Shown: positions 21,510 to 28,717 of the stretch, one piece after another
How positions within the stretch are numbered: the first letter of the stretch is position 1
Layout of the letters: each line of letters begins with the position of its first letter
Source of the DNA: DATAVK01 sp036267755
GTDB taxonomy: Bacteria; Actinomycetota; Actinomycetes; JAFAQI01
Length of the DNA: 28,717 bases
Direction: 5' to 3'
Assembly: GCA_036267755.1 (NCBI GenBank)
Contig: DATAVK010000115.1
Coordinates: forward strand, 1-28,717
Translations under genes and position numbers: made by a program
The notes under the pieces: generated by a model
What the model was told of the DNA's origin: nothing
Database searches by the model: none
The model's input: the letters and a program-made list of their open reading frames with translations, nothing else

Positions 21510-23327
21510 ATGCCGAAGAACGGGGATCATGCTCGCGTGAGCAGCGAGCCGGACCCGCGGGACTGGACCGGGCACGTCATCGTCTGTGGACTGCACGGGG
21601 TGGGGTTGCTGACGGTCGAGCAGCTGGTGCGGCTCGGCCGCCAGGTCATCGTCGTCGACGACCGTGCGGAGCCCCGGCCCCGCCGGGCCGTCGAGGCGTG
21701 GGGGGTTCCGCTGCTGAACGCGAGCGCGCGAGACCCTGACGTCCTCGACGCGGCAGGGCTGCCAGGTGCGCTGGCCGTGGTCTGCGTCCAGCGGGACGAC
21801 GTGGAGACGCTGGAGACGGCGCTGCTGGTCCACGAGCGACGGCCGGATGTCCGGCTCGCCGTGGCGATGGACAACCCGGCGGTCGGCCGAGGTGTCACCG
21901 AGGTCACCGGACCCGGCACAGTCCTCGACACCGCCGGGCTGGCCGCCCCCTCGGTGGTGGAGGCCTGTCGGCAGCGTTCCGAGCACGTCATCGAGCTCTC
22001 CGGCGTGACCTTCGTCGTCACCGAGCTGGTCGCCCCGCGCACCCAATCGCTGCGCCGTCAGTTCGGTGACCTGGCTCCGATCGCCGTGGCACCGCGAGGC
22101 GGCGGCCCGCTCGCGATCTGCCCGGGTCGCGATCACCTGGCGACGGCGGGCGACCGGGTCACCGTCATCGCCACCCGGTCGGATCTCGCCGAGCAGTCCG
22201 AGCCCGACTCGGTGGCCGAGCGCCGCAAACGACGGGCCCGGCGGCTCAGCCGGCTGCGATCAGCGGCCCGCGCGATGTGGGACAACGCCGTCGGACTGCT
22301 GCGGGAGGTCGACGGGCCACTGCGCGCCGCGCTCGTGACGATCGTCGCACTGGTGGTCGTATCGACGGTGGTGGTGCGACTGGGTTATCGCACGACCGGG
22401 GGCGGTCACATCGGCTGGCTCGACGCGCTCTACTTCACGGTCTCGACCGACGCCACAGTCGGGTACGGCGATTTCCACTTCGCCGGGCAACCCCAGTGGC
22501 TGGTGACGTTCGGGGTGGTGGACATCGTGCTGGGCGCCGCCATGGCAACCACCGTCTTCGCGCTCGCCACCAACCTGCTGGTGAGCCGCCGGCTCGCCCA
22601 GGCGCTGGGCCGCAAGCGGGTCACCGGCATGAGCGGGCACGTCGTACTGATCGGCCTCGGGTCGGTCGGGATGCGTGTCCTGACCGGCCTGCTCGCCGCC
22701 CACCGCGACGTCGTCGTTGTCGAAGCGGACGACGACGGCCGCTTCGTCTCCCAGGCCCGGGCGCTCGGCGCCCCCGTCGTCATCGGTGACGCGACGCTGC
22801 CGCAGACGCTCGACCTGGTGAACCTCGACGCCGCGCGCTCGGTGGCCGTCATGACCAGCAACGACCTCACCAACCTGGAGATCGCCCTGGCGTTGCGTGA
22901 CCGGCTGGAACGCCCGGGCGGTGGCCGGCGGCGGCCACTCGTGCTGCGGCTCTTCGACCGCGGCCTAGCCGAGTCGGTGGAGCGCAGCTTCGGGTTCCGG
23001 CATGTCCGGTCGACCTCAGCGCTCGCCGCGCCGTGGTTCGTCGGTGCCGCGCTCGGCCTGGACGTGCTGGACACCTTCTACGTCGAGCAGCAACCGTTCC
23101 TGCTGGCCCGGCTCACGGTCGCGGCCGGAGGTGGCCTCGACGGCAGCAGCATGCAGCAACTGTCGGCCCGGACTCGCGTGATCGCGCTCGACCGGGCGCG
23201 CGGCGGCCTGGAGCATCCGCCGCGGCGCGGGACACGCTTTGCGGCCGGGGATGCGGCGTACCTGGTCGGGCCTTACGAGGAACTGCTCGACGTGCTGCAA
23301 CGGGACCAGTCACCCGCCGACCTGTGA
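21510..23327 (+). CDS. TrkA-N / two-TM potassium channel / TrkA-N protein
   Basis: A 605-residue protein. An N-terminal NAD-binding RCK domain (GHVIVCGLHGVG, 21-32) and a TrkA-C-like part (about 160-222) precede an Arg-rich link. Then come TM1 (271-291), the pore with selectivity filter TVGYGDF (316-322) and TM2 (331-357). A second RCK domain follows (GHVVLIGLGSVGMRV, 376-390, and ATLPQTLDLVNLDAA) and a C-terminal TrkA-C-like region (about 510-600). Usual two-TM channels have RCK domains only after the pore, so a cytoplasmic RCK on both sides is notable. The ATG at 21510 is chosen; a GTG at 21537 just before the conserved domain is possible. It is divergent from the ABC-F gene. Confidence 0.92.
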   Translation: MPKNGDHARVSSEPDPRDWTGHVIVCGLHGVGLLTVEQLVRLGRQVIVVDDRAEPRPRRAVEAWGVPLLNASARDPDVLDAAGLPGALAVVCVQRDDVETLETALLVHERRPDVRLAVAMDNPAVGRGVTEVTGPGTVLDTAGLAAPSVVEACRQRSEHVIELSGVTFVVTELVAPRTQSLRRQFGDLAPIAVAPRGGGPLAICPGRDHLATAGDRVTVIATRSDLAEQSEPDSVAERRKRRARRLSRLRSAARAMWDNAVGLLREVDGPLRAALVTIVALVVVSTVVVRLGYRTTGGGHIGWLDALYFTVSTDATVGYGDFHFAGQPQWLVTFGVVDIVLGAAMATTVFALATNLLVSRRLAQALGRKRVTGMSGHVVLIGLGSVGMRVLTGLLAAHRDVVVVEADDDGRFVSQARALGAPVVIGDATLPQTLDLVNLDAARSVAVMTSNDLTNLEIALALRDRLERPGGGRRRPLVLRLFDRGLAESVERSFGFRHVRSTSALAAPWFVGAALGLDVLDTFYVEQQPFLLARLTVAAGGGLDGSSMQQLSARTRVIALDRARGGLEHPPRRGTRFAAGDAAYLVGPYEELLDVLQRDQSPADL

Positions 23328-23344
23328 GGCGGCTGGGGGCCTGC

Positions 23345-25264
23345 TTAGCAGGCGATGTCATGGTCGACCGACTTCTTGTCGATCCATTGCGCCAACAGGG
23401 CAGGACCCCCGGTAATCGACACCTGCTTGCAGTTAGCGCGGGCGAACGCCGACGTTTCGGCGCCGCCGCCCCACACTGGCACCTCGGAGAACGCCCTCGA
23501 TGAATCCGTGATCGCGTCCCACCACAGAGTCTCCGTGTAGATGCCAGCCGGGTACCCGTGCGCGCTCAGGTAGTGGAGCGCGCCCTGGATCACCGCGACG
23601 TTCGTCGCCTGATGCGCCGGAGCTTCTTGGTTGGCGCTACCCCAGCTGTTGCCTTGCTTGCCGGACTCCACGTCGACCCACCAGCGACTGGCCGCTGCCG
23701 CCCCCTGGCCGGTCGCGAAGTCCACCGCCTGCTTTGCGGCTTCGTAGCCGTAGTCGTAGCCACAGGCCACGTCATAGGCGGGCGAGGCAGGGCAGGCCTT
23801 GGGTCCACCCTGTCCCCAGTGCGGCGACCGCGCTCGGCCTGGGTCGGCGAGGTTCAGGTAGAACTCCGGCGCGGCCGGCAGCTGCGATGCCGCGCTGAGC
23901 CGCGTCGAGAAGCAGGACGGGTCCACGCTGCTGTAGGGCTTGCCCGCGGTCGTCCGAATGATGGCGAAGCGCGACCCTGAGGCGAGGCTGCCCGAGCAGC
24001 TCGAGCTCACATCCGTGCCGGACGCCGTCGGGCCGTAGTAGCCGACGACCCGGATCGTCAGCCGCATCCGGCGGTTGGCGTAGACGTGCACGGACGAACC
24101 GGTCAGCCGGCTGACGACCACGTTGGTCGACGAGGAGTGGGCGGGGATCGAGACCGGGCCACCGGTCGGGAAACCCGAGCGCGTCGGAGCGACCGTGAGG
24201 TACGACGGTCCGGCTGCCGACGCCGTCGTGACCGACAGCACCGCCGCGCTCAGCTGGCTGGCCCGCACGCCCAGATGGCCCGCCACCGGCACGGTGCGCC
24301 AAGCGTTCGCGGCGGTTGTGCCGTCGTACACGATGGTGGGCGTCACCGCCCGCGAGAAGCTGCCGGTCGGGTCGGTGGTCCAGTAGCCCTCGACCTGCGC
24401 GCTGAGCGTCGCGTGGCCGTGCGCGTTGTGCAGCCGAAGCGTGCTGTAGCCGCCCAGCGGGACGATCGCCACACCCGACGTCGTCGTCCCGCGATGCGCG
24501 GTGACGACGACCGGCCCGCTCGACGTCGAGGTGCCAGTCGCATTGGCGGTGACGGTTGTCGTGGCTGTCGGCCGCGCGACGGTCACCGCGAGGGCGACCG
24601 CCGCCACATGACCGTTCGACGGCAGGCCGGTGCGGGCCGAGCCGACGATCCTGACCAGGCGGCTGTGTCCCCCAGCCACCCGGTGCGCGGAGAGCACGCT
24701 CGAGGGTGCCAACGGATGGAAGCTGGTCCCGGTGCGCCCGGCCTGCTGATAGCCCTGCACGAGGACCTGGACTCGGGCGTGGCCGCCGGCGAGCCGGAAC
24801 CGGCTGATGCCCGCGGCGTCCACCGGCGCGAGGGCCAACCCCGAGGTGGTGCGCGAGCGCTGCGCGGTCAGGACCCGGGTCGAGGTCGGGGTGCCGGGGG
24901 CCGACACCGCGACGCTCGTCTTGCTGGTGGCGTGCGACACGATGATCGTCGTCGCCAGCGCGTTGAAGCCGCCCGCGGCAGGCAGGCCATCCCGACCGGC
25001 CACGGCGACGTTGATCCAGTGGCCGGGCGAGACCCGACCAGCGGACGCGTAGCCGGTGAAGCGGGCCAGCGGGTGGTACGCCGAGAACGGCGCGGCAGTG
25101 TCCGCCGTGGCAGCTGCGGCCGGAGCGCCGGCCGGGACGGGGAGAGCGTGTCCCACTGGCTCGAGCGCCGCTGAGGCGTGCGTGGGCAGCGCAAGGCCGA
25201 CTCCGGCAGCCGCGACTACTGCGGCCGCAAGGCGTCTCGAACGGGGGGCGCGGTACGAGCTCAC
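23345..25264 (-). CDS. large secreted protein: three repeats plus a glycosidase-like C-terminal domain
   Basis: A 639-residue protein with a Sec-type signal peptide (RRLAAAVVAAAGVGLALPTHASA, about 10-32). Three related repeats of about 110 residues follow (about 62-173, 182-295, 303-412), each beginning with a V-x-G strand near a GLP/GVR turn, then a V-A-L-x-V-T core, a Ser/Thr-rich middle and ending V-x-V-x-GY. The C-terminal part (about 425-639) has six cysteines (423, 451, 491, 501, 612, 639), WWVDVESG (Asp531, Glu533) and YPAGIYT, which recall GH25-like or DUF1906-like TIM-barrel enzymes. A secreted cell-wall or polysaccharide hydrolase is likely but unproven. The GTG at 25264 is the natural start for the signal peptide. 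Confidence 0.85.
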   Translation of the reverse strand: MSSYRAPRSRRLAAAVVAAAGVGLALPTHASAALEPVGHALPVPAGAPAAAATADTAAPFSAYHPLARFTGYASAGRVSPGHWINVAVAGRDGLPAAGGFNALATTIIVSHATSKTSVAVSAPGTPTSTRVLTAQRSRTTSGLALAPVDAAGISRFRLAGGHARVQVLVQGYQQAGRTGTSFHPLAPSSVLSAHRVAGGHSRLVRIVGSARTGLPSNGHVAAVALAVTVARPTATTTVTANATGTSTSSGPVVVTAHRGTTTSGVAIVPLGGYSTLRLHNAHGHATLSAQVEGYWTTDPTGSFSRAVTPTIVYDGTTAANAWRTVPVAGHLGVRASQLSAAVLSVTTASAAGPSYLTVAPTRSGFPTGGPVSIPAHSSSTNVVVSRLTGSSVHVYANRRMRLTIRVVGYYGPTASGTDVSSSCSGSLASGSRFAIIRTTAGKPYSSVDPSCFSTRLSAASQLPAAPEFYLNLADPGRARSPHWGQGGPKACPASPAYDVACGYDYGYEAAKQAVDFATGQGAAAASRWWVDVESGKQGNSWGSANQEAPAHQATNVAVIQGALHYLSAHGYPAGIYTETLWWDAITDSSRAFSEVPVWGGGAETSAFARANCKQVSITGGPALLAQWIDKKSVDHDIAC

Positions 25265-25307
25265 GACGCCTCGACGCTAAACCACACCACCGCAACCGCG
25301 GGGCATT

Positions 25308-26144
25308 TCACTCATGAAATCTGGACGAACTGGACCGACGACGTCGGCGGGCCTCCGCCACCCGAGCCAGCAGCCCATCAGCTTCGGGATAGTCCACGCC
25401 CACCAGCGTGAGACCGTGCGCAGCGGCGACCTGGACCGAACTGTCGCGGACCGTCCCACGCAGGACCTCGGCCGGCCAGCCGGGCGACCGCCCGGCCTCA
25501 CCGACACTCAGCAGGGCACCGACCATCGACCGCACCTGGTGATGACAGAAGGCGTCGGCCTCGGCCTCGACAATGATCACGTCCGTGACGTCGCGGCTCA
25601 CGTCGAGCCGGCGCAACGTGCGGACGGTCGTGGCGCCGTCGCGCGGCCGGCAGTACGCCACGAAGTCGTGCTCGCCGATCAGCCCGGCCGCCGCAGCCGC
25701 CATGGCGGCCATGTCGAGCGGCCGCCGCCAGGTCAGCGTGTCCCGCCGCCGGAGCGGGTCGGGGACGCCGTCGGTGACCCGGTAGTGGTAGCGCCGACCC
25801 AGCGCCGCGAAGCGCGCGTCGAAGCCGGGCGGCGCGACACTCAGGTCGTGGATCGCGATGTCGTCGGGCAGCCGCCCTTGCAGCCTCCGGTGCAGACCGT
25901 CGAGCTCAGTGTCGAGCGGGACGTCGACATGCGCCACCTGACCCGTGGCGTGGACCCCTGCATCCGTGCGACCTGCGACGGTCAGCCGTAGCGGATCGTC
26001 GGCGCGGGTAACGAGGGTCAGCGCGTCCTCGAGGACGGACTGCACGGTACGTCGACCGGGCTGCGCCGCCCAGCCGGAGAAGTCCGTGCCGTCGTACGCC
26101 AGGTCGAGCCGCAGCCGGACACCCACCTGACCGTCCGAGGTCAT
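25308..26144 (-). CDS. truA: tRNA pseudouridine(38-40) synthase TruA
   Basis: A 278-residue pseudouridine synthase acting on positions 38-40 of the tRNA anticodon arm. The catalytic Asp61 is in VAGRTDAGVHATGQV (56-70). Further family parts are LRLDLAYDGTDFSGWA (11-26), FDARFAALGRRYHYRV and the C-terminal FCHHQVRSMVGALLSVGEG-like run (here EAGRSPG follows). The C-terminus is an Arg/Ser-rich tail. The ATG at 26142-26144 lies 17 bases after the rplQ stop without a strong ribosome binding site. rplQ-truA is the standard actinobacterial order. Confidence 0.97.
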   Translation of the reverse strand: MTSDGQVGVRLRLDLAYDGTDFSGWAAQPGRRTVQSVLEDALTLVTRADDPLRLTVAGRTDAGVHATGQVAHVDVPLDTELDGLHRRLQGRLPDDIAIHDLSVAPPGFDARFAALGRRYHYRVTDGVPDPLRRRDTLTWRRPLDMAAMAAAAAGLIGEHDFVAYCRPRDGATTVRTLRRLDVSRDVTDVIIVEAEADAFCHHQVRSMVGALLSVGEAGRSPGWPAEVLRGTVRDSSVQVAAAHGLTLVGVDYPEADGLLARVAEARRRRRSSSSRFHE

Positions 26145-26161
26145 GGCGCGAGCGTCAGGTG

Positions 26162-26911
26162 TCAGTCGTCTTCAGCGGCGTCCGTGGCGGACTCGCCACC
26201 CGCCGTCTCAGCTTGCTCGATGGCGTCGGCCGCGGGGGTCTCGTTCCCGACGACCTCGTCGGTCGCGGACGCGGCCGTCTCGGCGATTGGCTCGGCAGCA
26301 GGCTCCGCCACCTCGGCGTCAGTCACCTCGGCGTCGGCGGCCTCCGGCTCCGCAGCTTCCGCGACGTCGGCTTCCGCCACGTCAGTGTCAACTGTGTCGG
26401 CATCCGCGGCATCCGCGGCGACACCGGCCGCGACGTCGGACTCCGACGCCAGATCGGCAGCGGCCTCAGCGGTCGCACCGGTCGGGCGGCGGCGCCGCGC
26501 GAACCGTGACGCGCGAGCCCGCTCGGCCTCGCCGACGGCCTCCTGGCTGACGGTGAGACCCTCGACCAGCTCGATCACGGCCATCGGGGCGTTGTCGCCC
26601 TTGCGCGGACCGATCTTGGTGACCCGGGTGTAGCCACCCGGGCGCTCGGCGTACCGCGGTGCGATCTCCTCGAACAGCGTGTGCACGACGCCCTTGTCGC
26701 GGACGACTGCCACCACCTGGCGACGAGCGTGCAGGTCGCCCCGCTTGGCGAAGGTGACCAGCCGCTCCGCCAGTGGCCGCAGCCGCTTGGCCTTCGCCTC
26801 GGTCGTGGTGATGCGACCGTGCTCGAACAGTGCCGTGGCGAGGTTCGCCAGCAGCAGCCGCTCGTGCGCCGGGCTTCCGCCGAGGCGGGGACCCTTGGTG
26901 GGCGTAGGCAT
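26162..26911 (-). CDS. rplQ: 50S ribosomal protein L17 with long acidic C-terminal extension
   Basis: The first 118 or so residues are ordinary L17: MPTPTKGPRLGGSPAHERLLLANLATALFEHGRI, AKRLRPLAERLVTFAKRGD, and GGYTRVTKIGPRKGDNAPMAVIELV. A further 130 residues form an Ala/Glu/Asp/Val-rich, low-complexity tail (such as DVAEADVAEAAEPEAADAEV) with no fold recognised. L17 is usually about 120-130 residues; extended acidic tails are known in actinobacteria, but this one is long. The ATG at 26909-26911 has a good ribosome binding site, GAGGAG (26918-26923), 6 bases upstream. It lies after rpoA, as in most bacteria. Confidence 0.97.
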   Translation of the reverse strand: MPTPTKGPRLGGSPAHERLLLANLATALFEHGRITTTEAKAKRLRPLAERLVTFAKRGDLHARRQVVAVVRDKGVVHTLFEEIAPRYAERPGGYTRVTKIGPRKGDNAPMAVIELVEGLTVSQEAVGEAERARASRFARRRRPTGATAEAAADLASESDVAAGVAADAADADTVDTDVAEADVAEAAEPEAADAEVTDAEVAEPAAEPIAETAASATDEVVGNETPAADAIEQAETAGGESATDAAEDD

Positions 26912-26929
26912 CGTGTGCTCCTCGATCTC

Positions 26930-26956
26930 GGTCGCCAGGCACGGGGCCTGGCGACC
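26930..26956 (-). other. perfect hairpin between rpoA and rplQ
   Basis: Arms ggtcgccaggc (26930-26940) and gcctggcgacc (26946-26956) pair perfectly over 11 bp around a 5-base loop. It begins 6 bases after the rpoA stop and ends just before the rplQ ribosome binding site. There is no T-tract. It could attenuate, process or protect the mRNA between the two genes. Confidence 0.8.
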
Positions 26957-26962
26957 AGGGGG

Positions 26963-27991
26963 TCAGTACTGCTCGGTCTCGGCGAGGCCGGCGTCGCCGC
27001 CGTCCTCGTATCCCTCGTCGAACCCGGCGATGACGGACGACGGGTCGAATCCGGGCGGGCTGTCCTTGAGGGCGAGGCCCAGGCCGGTGAGCTTGCCCTT
27101 GACCTCGTCGATCGACTTCTGCCCGAAGTTGCGGATGTCCATCAGGTCGGCCTCGGAGCGCGAGACGAGCTCGCCCACCGAGTGGATGCCCTCACGCTTG
27201 AGGCAGTTGTAGGAGCGGACCGTCAGGTCGAGCTCCTCGATCGGCAGCGCAAGGTCGGCCATCAGCTGCGCGTCGGTCGGCGACGGGCCGATCTCGACGC
27301 CCTCGGCGTTCTCGTCCAGCTCTCGGGCCAGGCCGAACAGCTCGACCAGGGTGTGGCCGGCCGAGGCCATCGCGGTCCGCGGCGTGATCGAGGACTTGGT
27401 CTCGACGTCGACGACCAGCCGGTCGAAGTCGGTGCGCTGCTCGACACGGGTCGCCTCGACCTTGTAGGTCACCTTGAGCACCGGCGAGTAGATCGAGTCG
27501 ACCGGGATGACCCCGATCGGCTGACCAGGCTGCTTGTTCTGCACGGCAGAGACGTAGCCCCGGCCCCGCTCGACGGTGAACTCGATCTCGAGCTTGCCCT
27601 TGGCGTTCAGCGTGGCGACGTGCAGGTCGGGGTTGTGGATCTCGACCCCGGCCGGCGGCGCGATGTCCGCGGCGGTGACGGCGCCGGGGCCCTGCTTGCG
27701 CAGGTACATGACAACCGGCTCGTCGTGCTCGCTGGAGACCACGAGGTTCTTGATGTTGAGGATGAGGTCGGTGACGTCCTCCTTGACCCCCGCCACGGTG
27801 GAGAACTCGTGGAGGACATCGGCGATGCGCAGCGACGTGACCGCGGCACCGGGGATGGAGGACAGGAGGGTACGACGCAAGGAGTTCCCGAGCGTGTAGC
27901 CGAAGCCGGGCTCGAGCGGCTCGATGACGAACCGTGAGCGTGAGTCGTCGATGGCCTCTTCACTGAGGGTGGGGCGCTGTGCAATAAGCAC
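26963..27991 (-). CDS. rpoA: RNA polymerase alpha subunit
   Basis: A 342-residue alpha subunit. The N-terminal assembly domain (about 1-230) contains FVIEPLEPGFGYTLGNSLRRTLLSSIPGAAVTSLRI, the dimerisation helix, and the later TLVELFGLARELD. The C-terminal domain (about 255-330) carries LDLTVRSYNCLKREGIHSVGELVSRSEADLMDIRNFGQKSIDEVK, the helix-hairpin region contacting UP elements and activators. An acidic tail (EGYEDGGDAGLAETEQY) ends the protein. The GTG at 27989-27991 gives MLIAQRPTL, the usual actinobacterial start. It follows rpsD after a 78-base gap. Confidence 0.98.
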   Translation of the reverse strand: MLIAQRPTLSEEAIDDSRSRFVIEPLEPGFGYTLGNSLRRTLLSSIPGAAVTSLRIADVLHEFSTVAGVKEDVTDLILNIKNLVVSSEHDEPVVMYLRKQGPGAVTAADIAPPAGVEIHNPDLHVATLNAKGKLEIEFTVERGRGYVSAVQNKQPGQPIGVIPVDSIYSPVLKVTYKVEATRVEQRTDFDRLVVDVETKSSITPRTAMASAGHTLVELFGLARELDENAEGVEIGPSPTDAQLMADLALPIEELDLTVRSYNCLKREGIHSVGELVSRSEADLMDIRNFGQKSIDEVKGKLTGLGLALKDSPPGFDPSSVIAGFDEGYEDGGDAGLAETEQY

Positions 27992-28069
27992 GGTGATGCC
28001 TTTCGTGTCGTGAGCGACCCGCTATTTGATCGCTCTCGGGTACCGCGATGGTGCGGTCGTGCCGTGGTG

Positions 28070-28696
28070 TTACTTCGAGTAGAGCTCGACGATGAGCTGT
28101 TCCTGGACCGGCGTGTCGATGACCTGACGGGCCGGCATCGAGTGGACGAGGATCCGCATCCGGTTGGAGATGACCTCGATCCACGCCGGGACCGGGCGGC
28201 TGCCCGCCTCGGCACGTGCGATGACGAACGGGGTCAGCTCGACCGAGCCGGGCCGGACCTCGATGATGTCGTTCTCGGACACCAGGTACGACGGGATGTC
28301 GACCTTGTGGCCGTTGACGATGAAGTGGCCGTGCTTGACCAGCTGGCGGGCCATGTCCCGGCTGTGGGCGAACCCAGCGCGGTAGACCACGTTGTCGAGC
28401 CGTCGCTCGAGCAGCAGCAGCAGGTTCTCGCCGGTCTTGCCGGGGCGGCGGTTGGCCTCCTCGTAGTAGCGGCGGAACTGCTTCTCGAGGACGCCGTAGA
28501 TGCGTGCGCACTTCTGCTTCTCACGCATCTGGAGCAGGTATTCGCTGTCCTTGGTGCGACCGCGACCGTGCTCACCCGGCGGGTAGGGCCGGATCTCGAT
28601 CGGGCACTTCGACGACTCGCACTTGCTCCCCTTGAGGAACAGCTTCATCTTCTCGCGGCGGCAGCGCTTGCAGTCCGCTCCGGTGTACCTAGCCAT
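28070..28696 (-). CDS. rpsD: 30S ribosomal protein S4
   Basis: A 208-residue S4, a primary 16S rRNA-binding protein that nucleates 30S assembly. It has the zinc-binding form of the N-terminus: cysteines 9, 12, 26 and 31 (CKRC ... CESSKC). The S4 RNA-binding domain follows (RRLDNVVYRAGFAHSRDMARQLVKHGHFIVNGHKVDIPSYLV), with the usual C-terminus QLIVELYSK. The ATG at 28694-28696 has a strong ribosome binding site, GGAGGG (28705-28710), 8 bases upstream. The zinc-coordinated (C+) version is often the house-keeping form; no C- paralogue is in this window. Confidence 0.98.
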   Translation of the reverse strand: MARYTGADCKRCRREKMKLFLKGSKCESSKCPIEIRPYPPGEHGRGRTKDSEYLLQMREKQKCARIYGVLEKQFRRYYEEANRRPGKTGENLLLLLERRLDNVVYRAGFAHSRDMARQLVKHGHFIVNGHKVDIPSYLVSENDIIEVRPGSVELTPFVIARAEAGSRPVPAWIEVISNRMRILVHSMPARQVIDTPVQEQLIVELYSK

Positions 28697-28717
28697 GAAT
28701 CAGACCCTCCGCCGCTT

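Noticed and set aside
23339..23353. Small inverted repeat gcctgc-tta-gcaggc between the convergent channel and secreted-protein genes
   Set aside because: Only a 6-bp stem with a 3-base loop, partly inside coding sequence; a terminator role is possible but not supportable.
25305..25320. Inverted repeat atttca-ctca-tgaaat at the truA stop
   Set aside because: Six A/T-rich base pairs overlapping the stop codon; too weak for a terminator and likely chance.
26162..26560. Near-repetitive GC-rich stretch considered as a tandem DNA repeat or a separate gene
   Set aside because: It is in frame with rplQ and encodes its acidic Ala/Glu-rich tail; the repeats are imperfect and explained by the protein composition.

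Overview
The window is a gene-dense chromosomal segment of a very GC-rich bacterium. GTG starts are common, stop/start overlaps of the ATGA or GTGA kind are frequent, and the house-keeping gene order (rpsD-rpoA-rplQ-truA; rplM-rpsI-glmM-glmS-acpS-nnr; alr-hydrolase-tsaE; tsaB-rimI-tsaD-groES-groEL) is that of Actinomycetota. Two CIRCE operators imply an HrcA-regulated chaperonin system. Nothing here fixes the genus. No tRNA, rRNA, insertion sequence, prophage or CRISPR array was seen, and no gene-free stretch is longer than about 210 bases.

Almost everything is on the minus strand, so it reads most naturally from the right end. 28.7-25.3 kb holds the rpsD, rpoA, rplQ, truA group, then a large secreted three-repeat protein with a glycosidase-like end. 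23.3-21.5 kb (plus strand) is a two-TM potassium-channel-like protein with a NAD-binding TrkA domain on each side of the pore. 21.4-18.0 kb is a tight accessory operon: ABC-F ATPase, PaiB-like FMN-binding protein and two VOC-family proteins. 17.9-10.7 kb is a long operon running rplM, rpsI, glmM, a secreted GH3-like protein, glmS, acpS and a bifunctional NAD(P)HX repair enzyme. It joins ribosome synthesis to amino-sugar and cell-wall precursor supply.

10.7-9.8 kb (plus) is a DivIVA-like coiled-coil protein. 9.7-6.1 kb (minus) is alr, an alpha/beta hydrolase, a family 4 type uracil-DNA glycosylase, tsaE and a TraR/DksA zinc-finger protein, nearly all with overlapping ends. 4.3-6.1 kb (plus) is a pair of membrane proteins with bacterial PH (bPH2) domains, which separates tsaE from tsaB. 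4.3-1.9 kb (minus) is tsaB, rimI, tsaD and a small membrane protein. 1.8-0.8 kb is a dienelactone-hydrolase-like enzyme and a DUF6295-like small protein. The left end carries groES and the start of groEL.

The most interesting signals are regulatory. groES and groEL are not a simple operon here: each has its own CIRCE-overlapped promoter, and a hairpin plus a perfect 16-bp inverted repeat lie between them. groEL, glmS and tsaB have -10-like hexamers exactly 7 nt before the start codon and no ribosome binding site, which predicts leaderless mRNAs. The rplM transcript is predicted to begin directly with a stem-loop. I did not find a clearly new multi-gene system; the region is mostly ordinary core genome with several unusual details.
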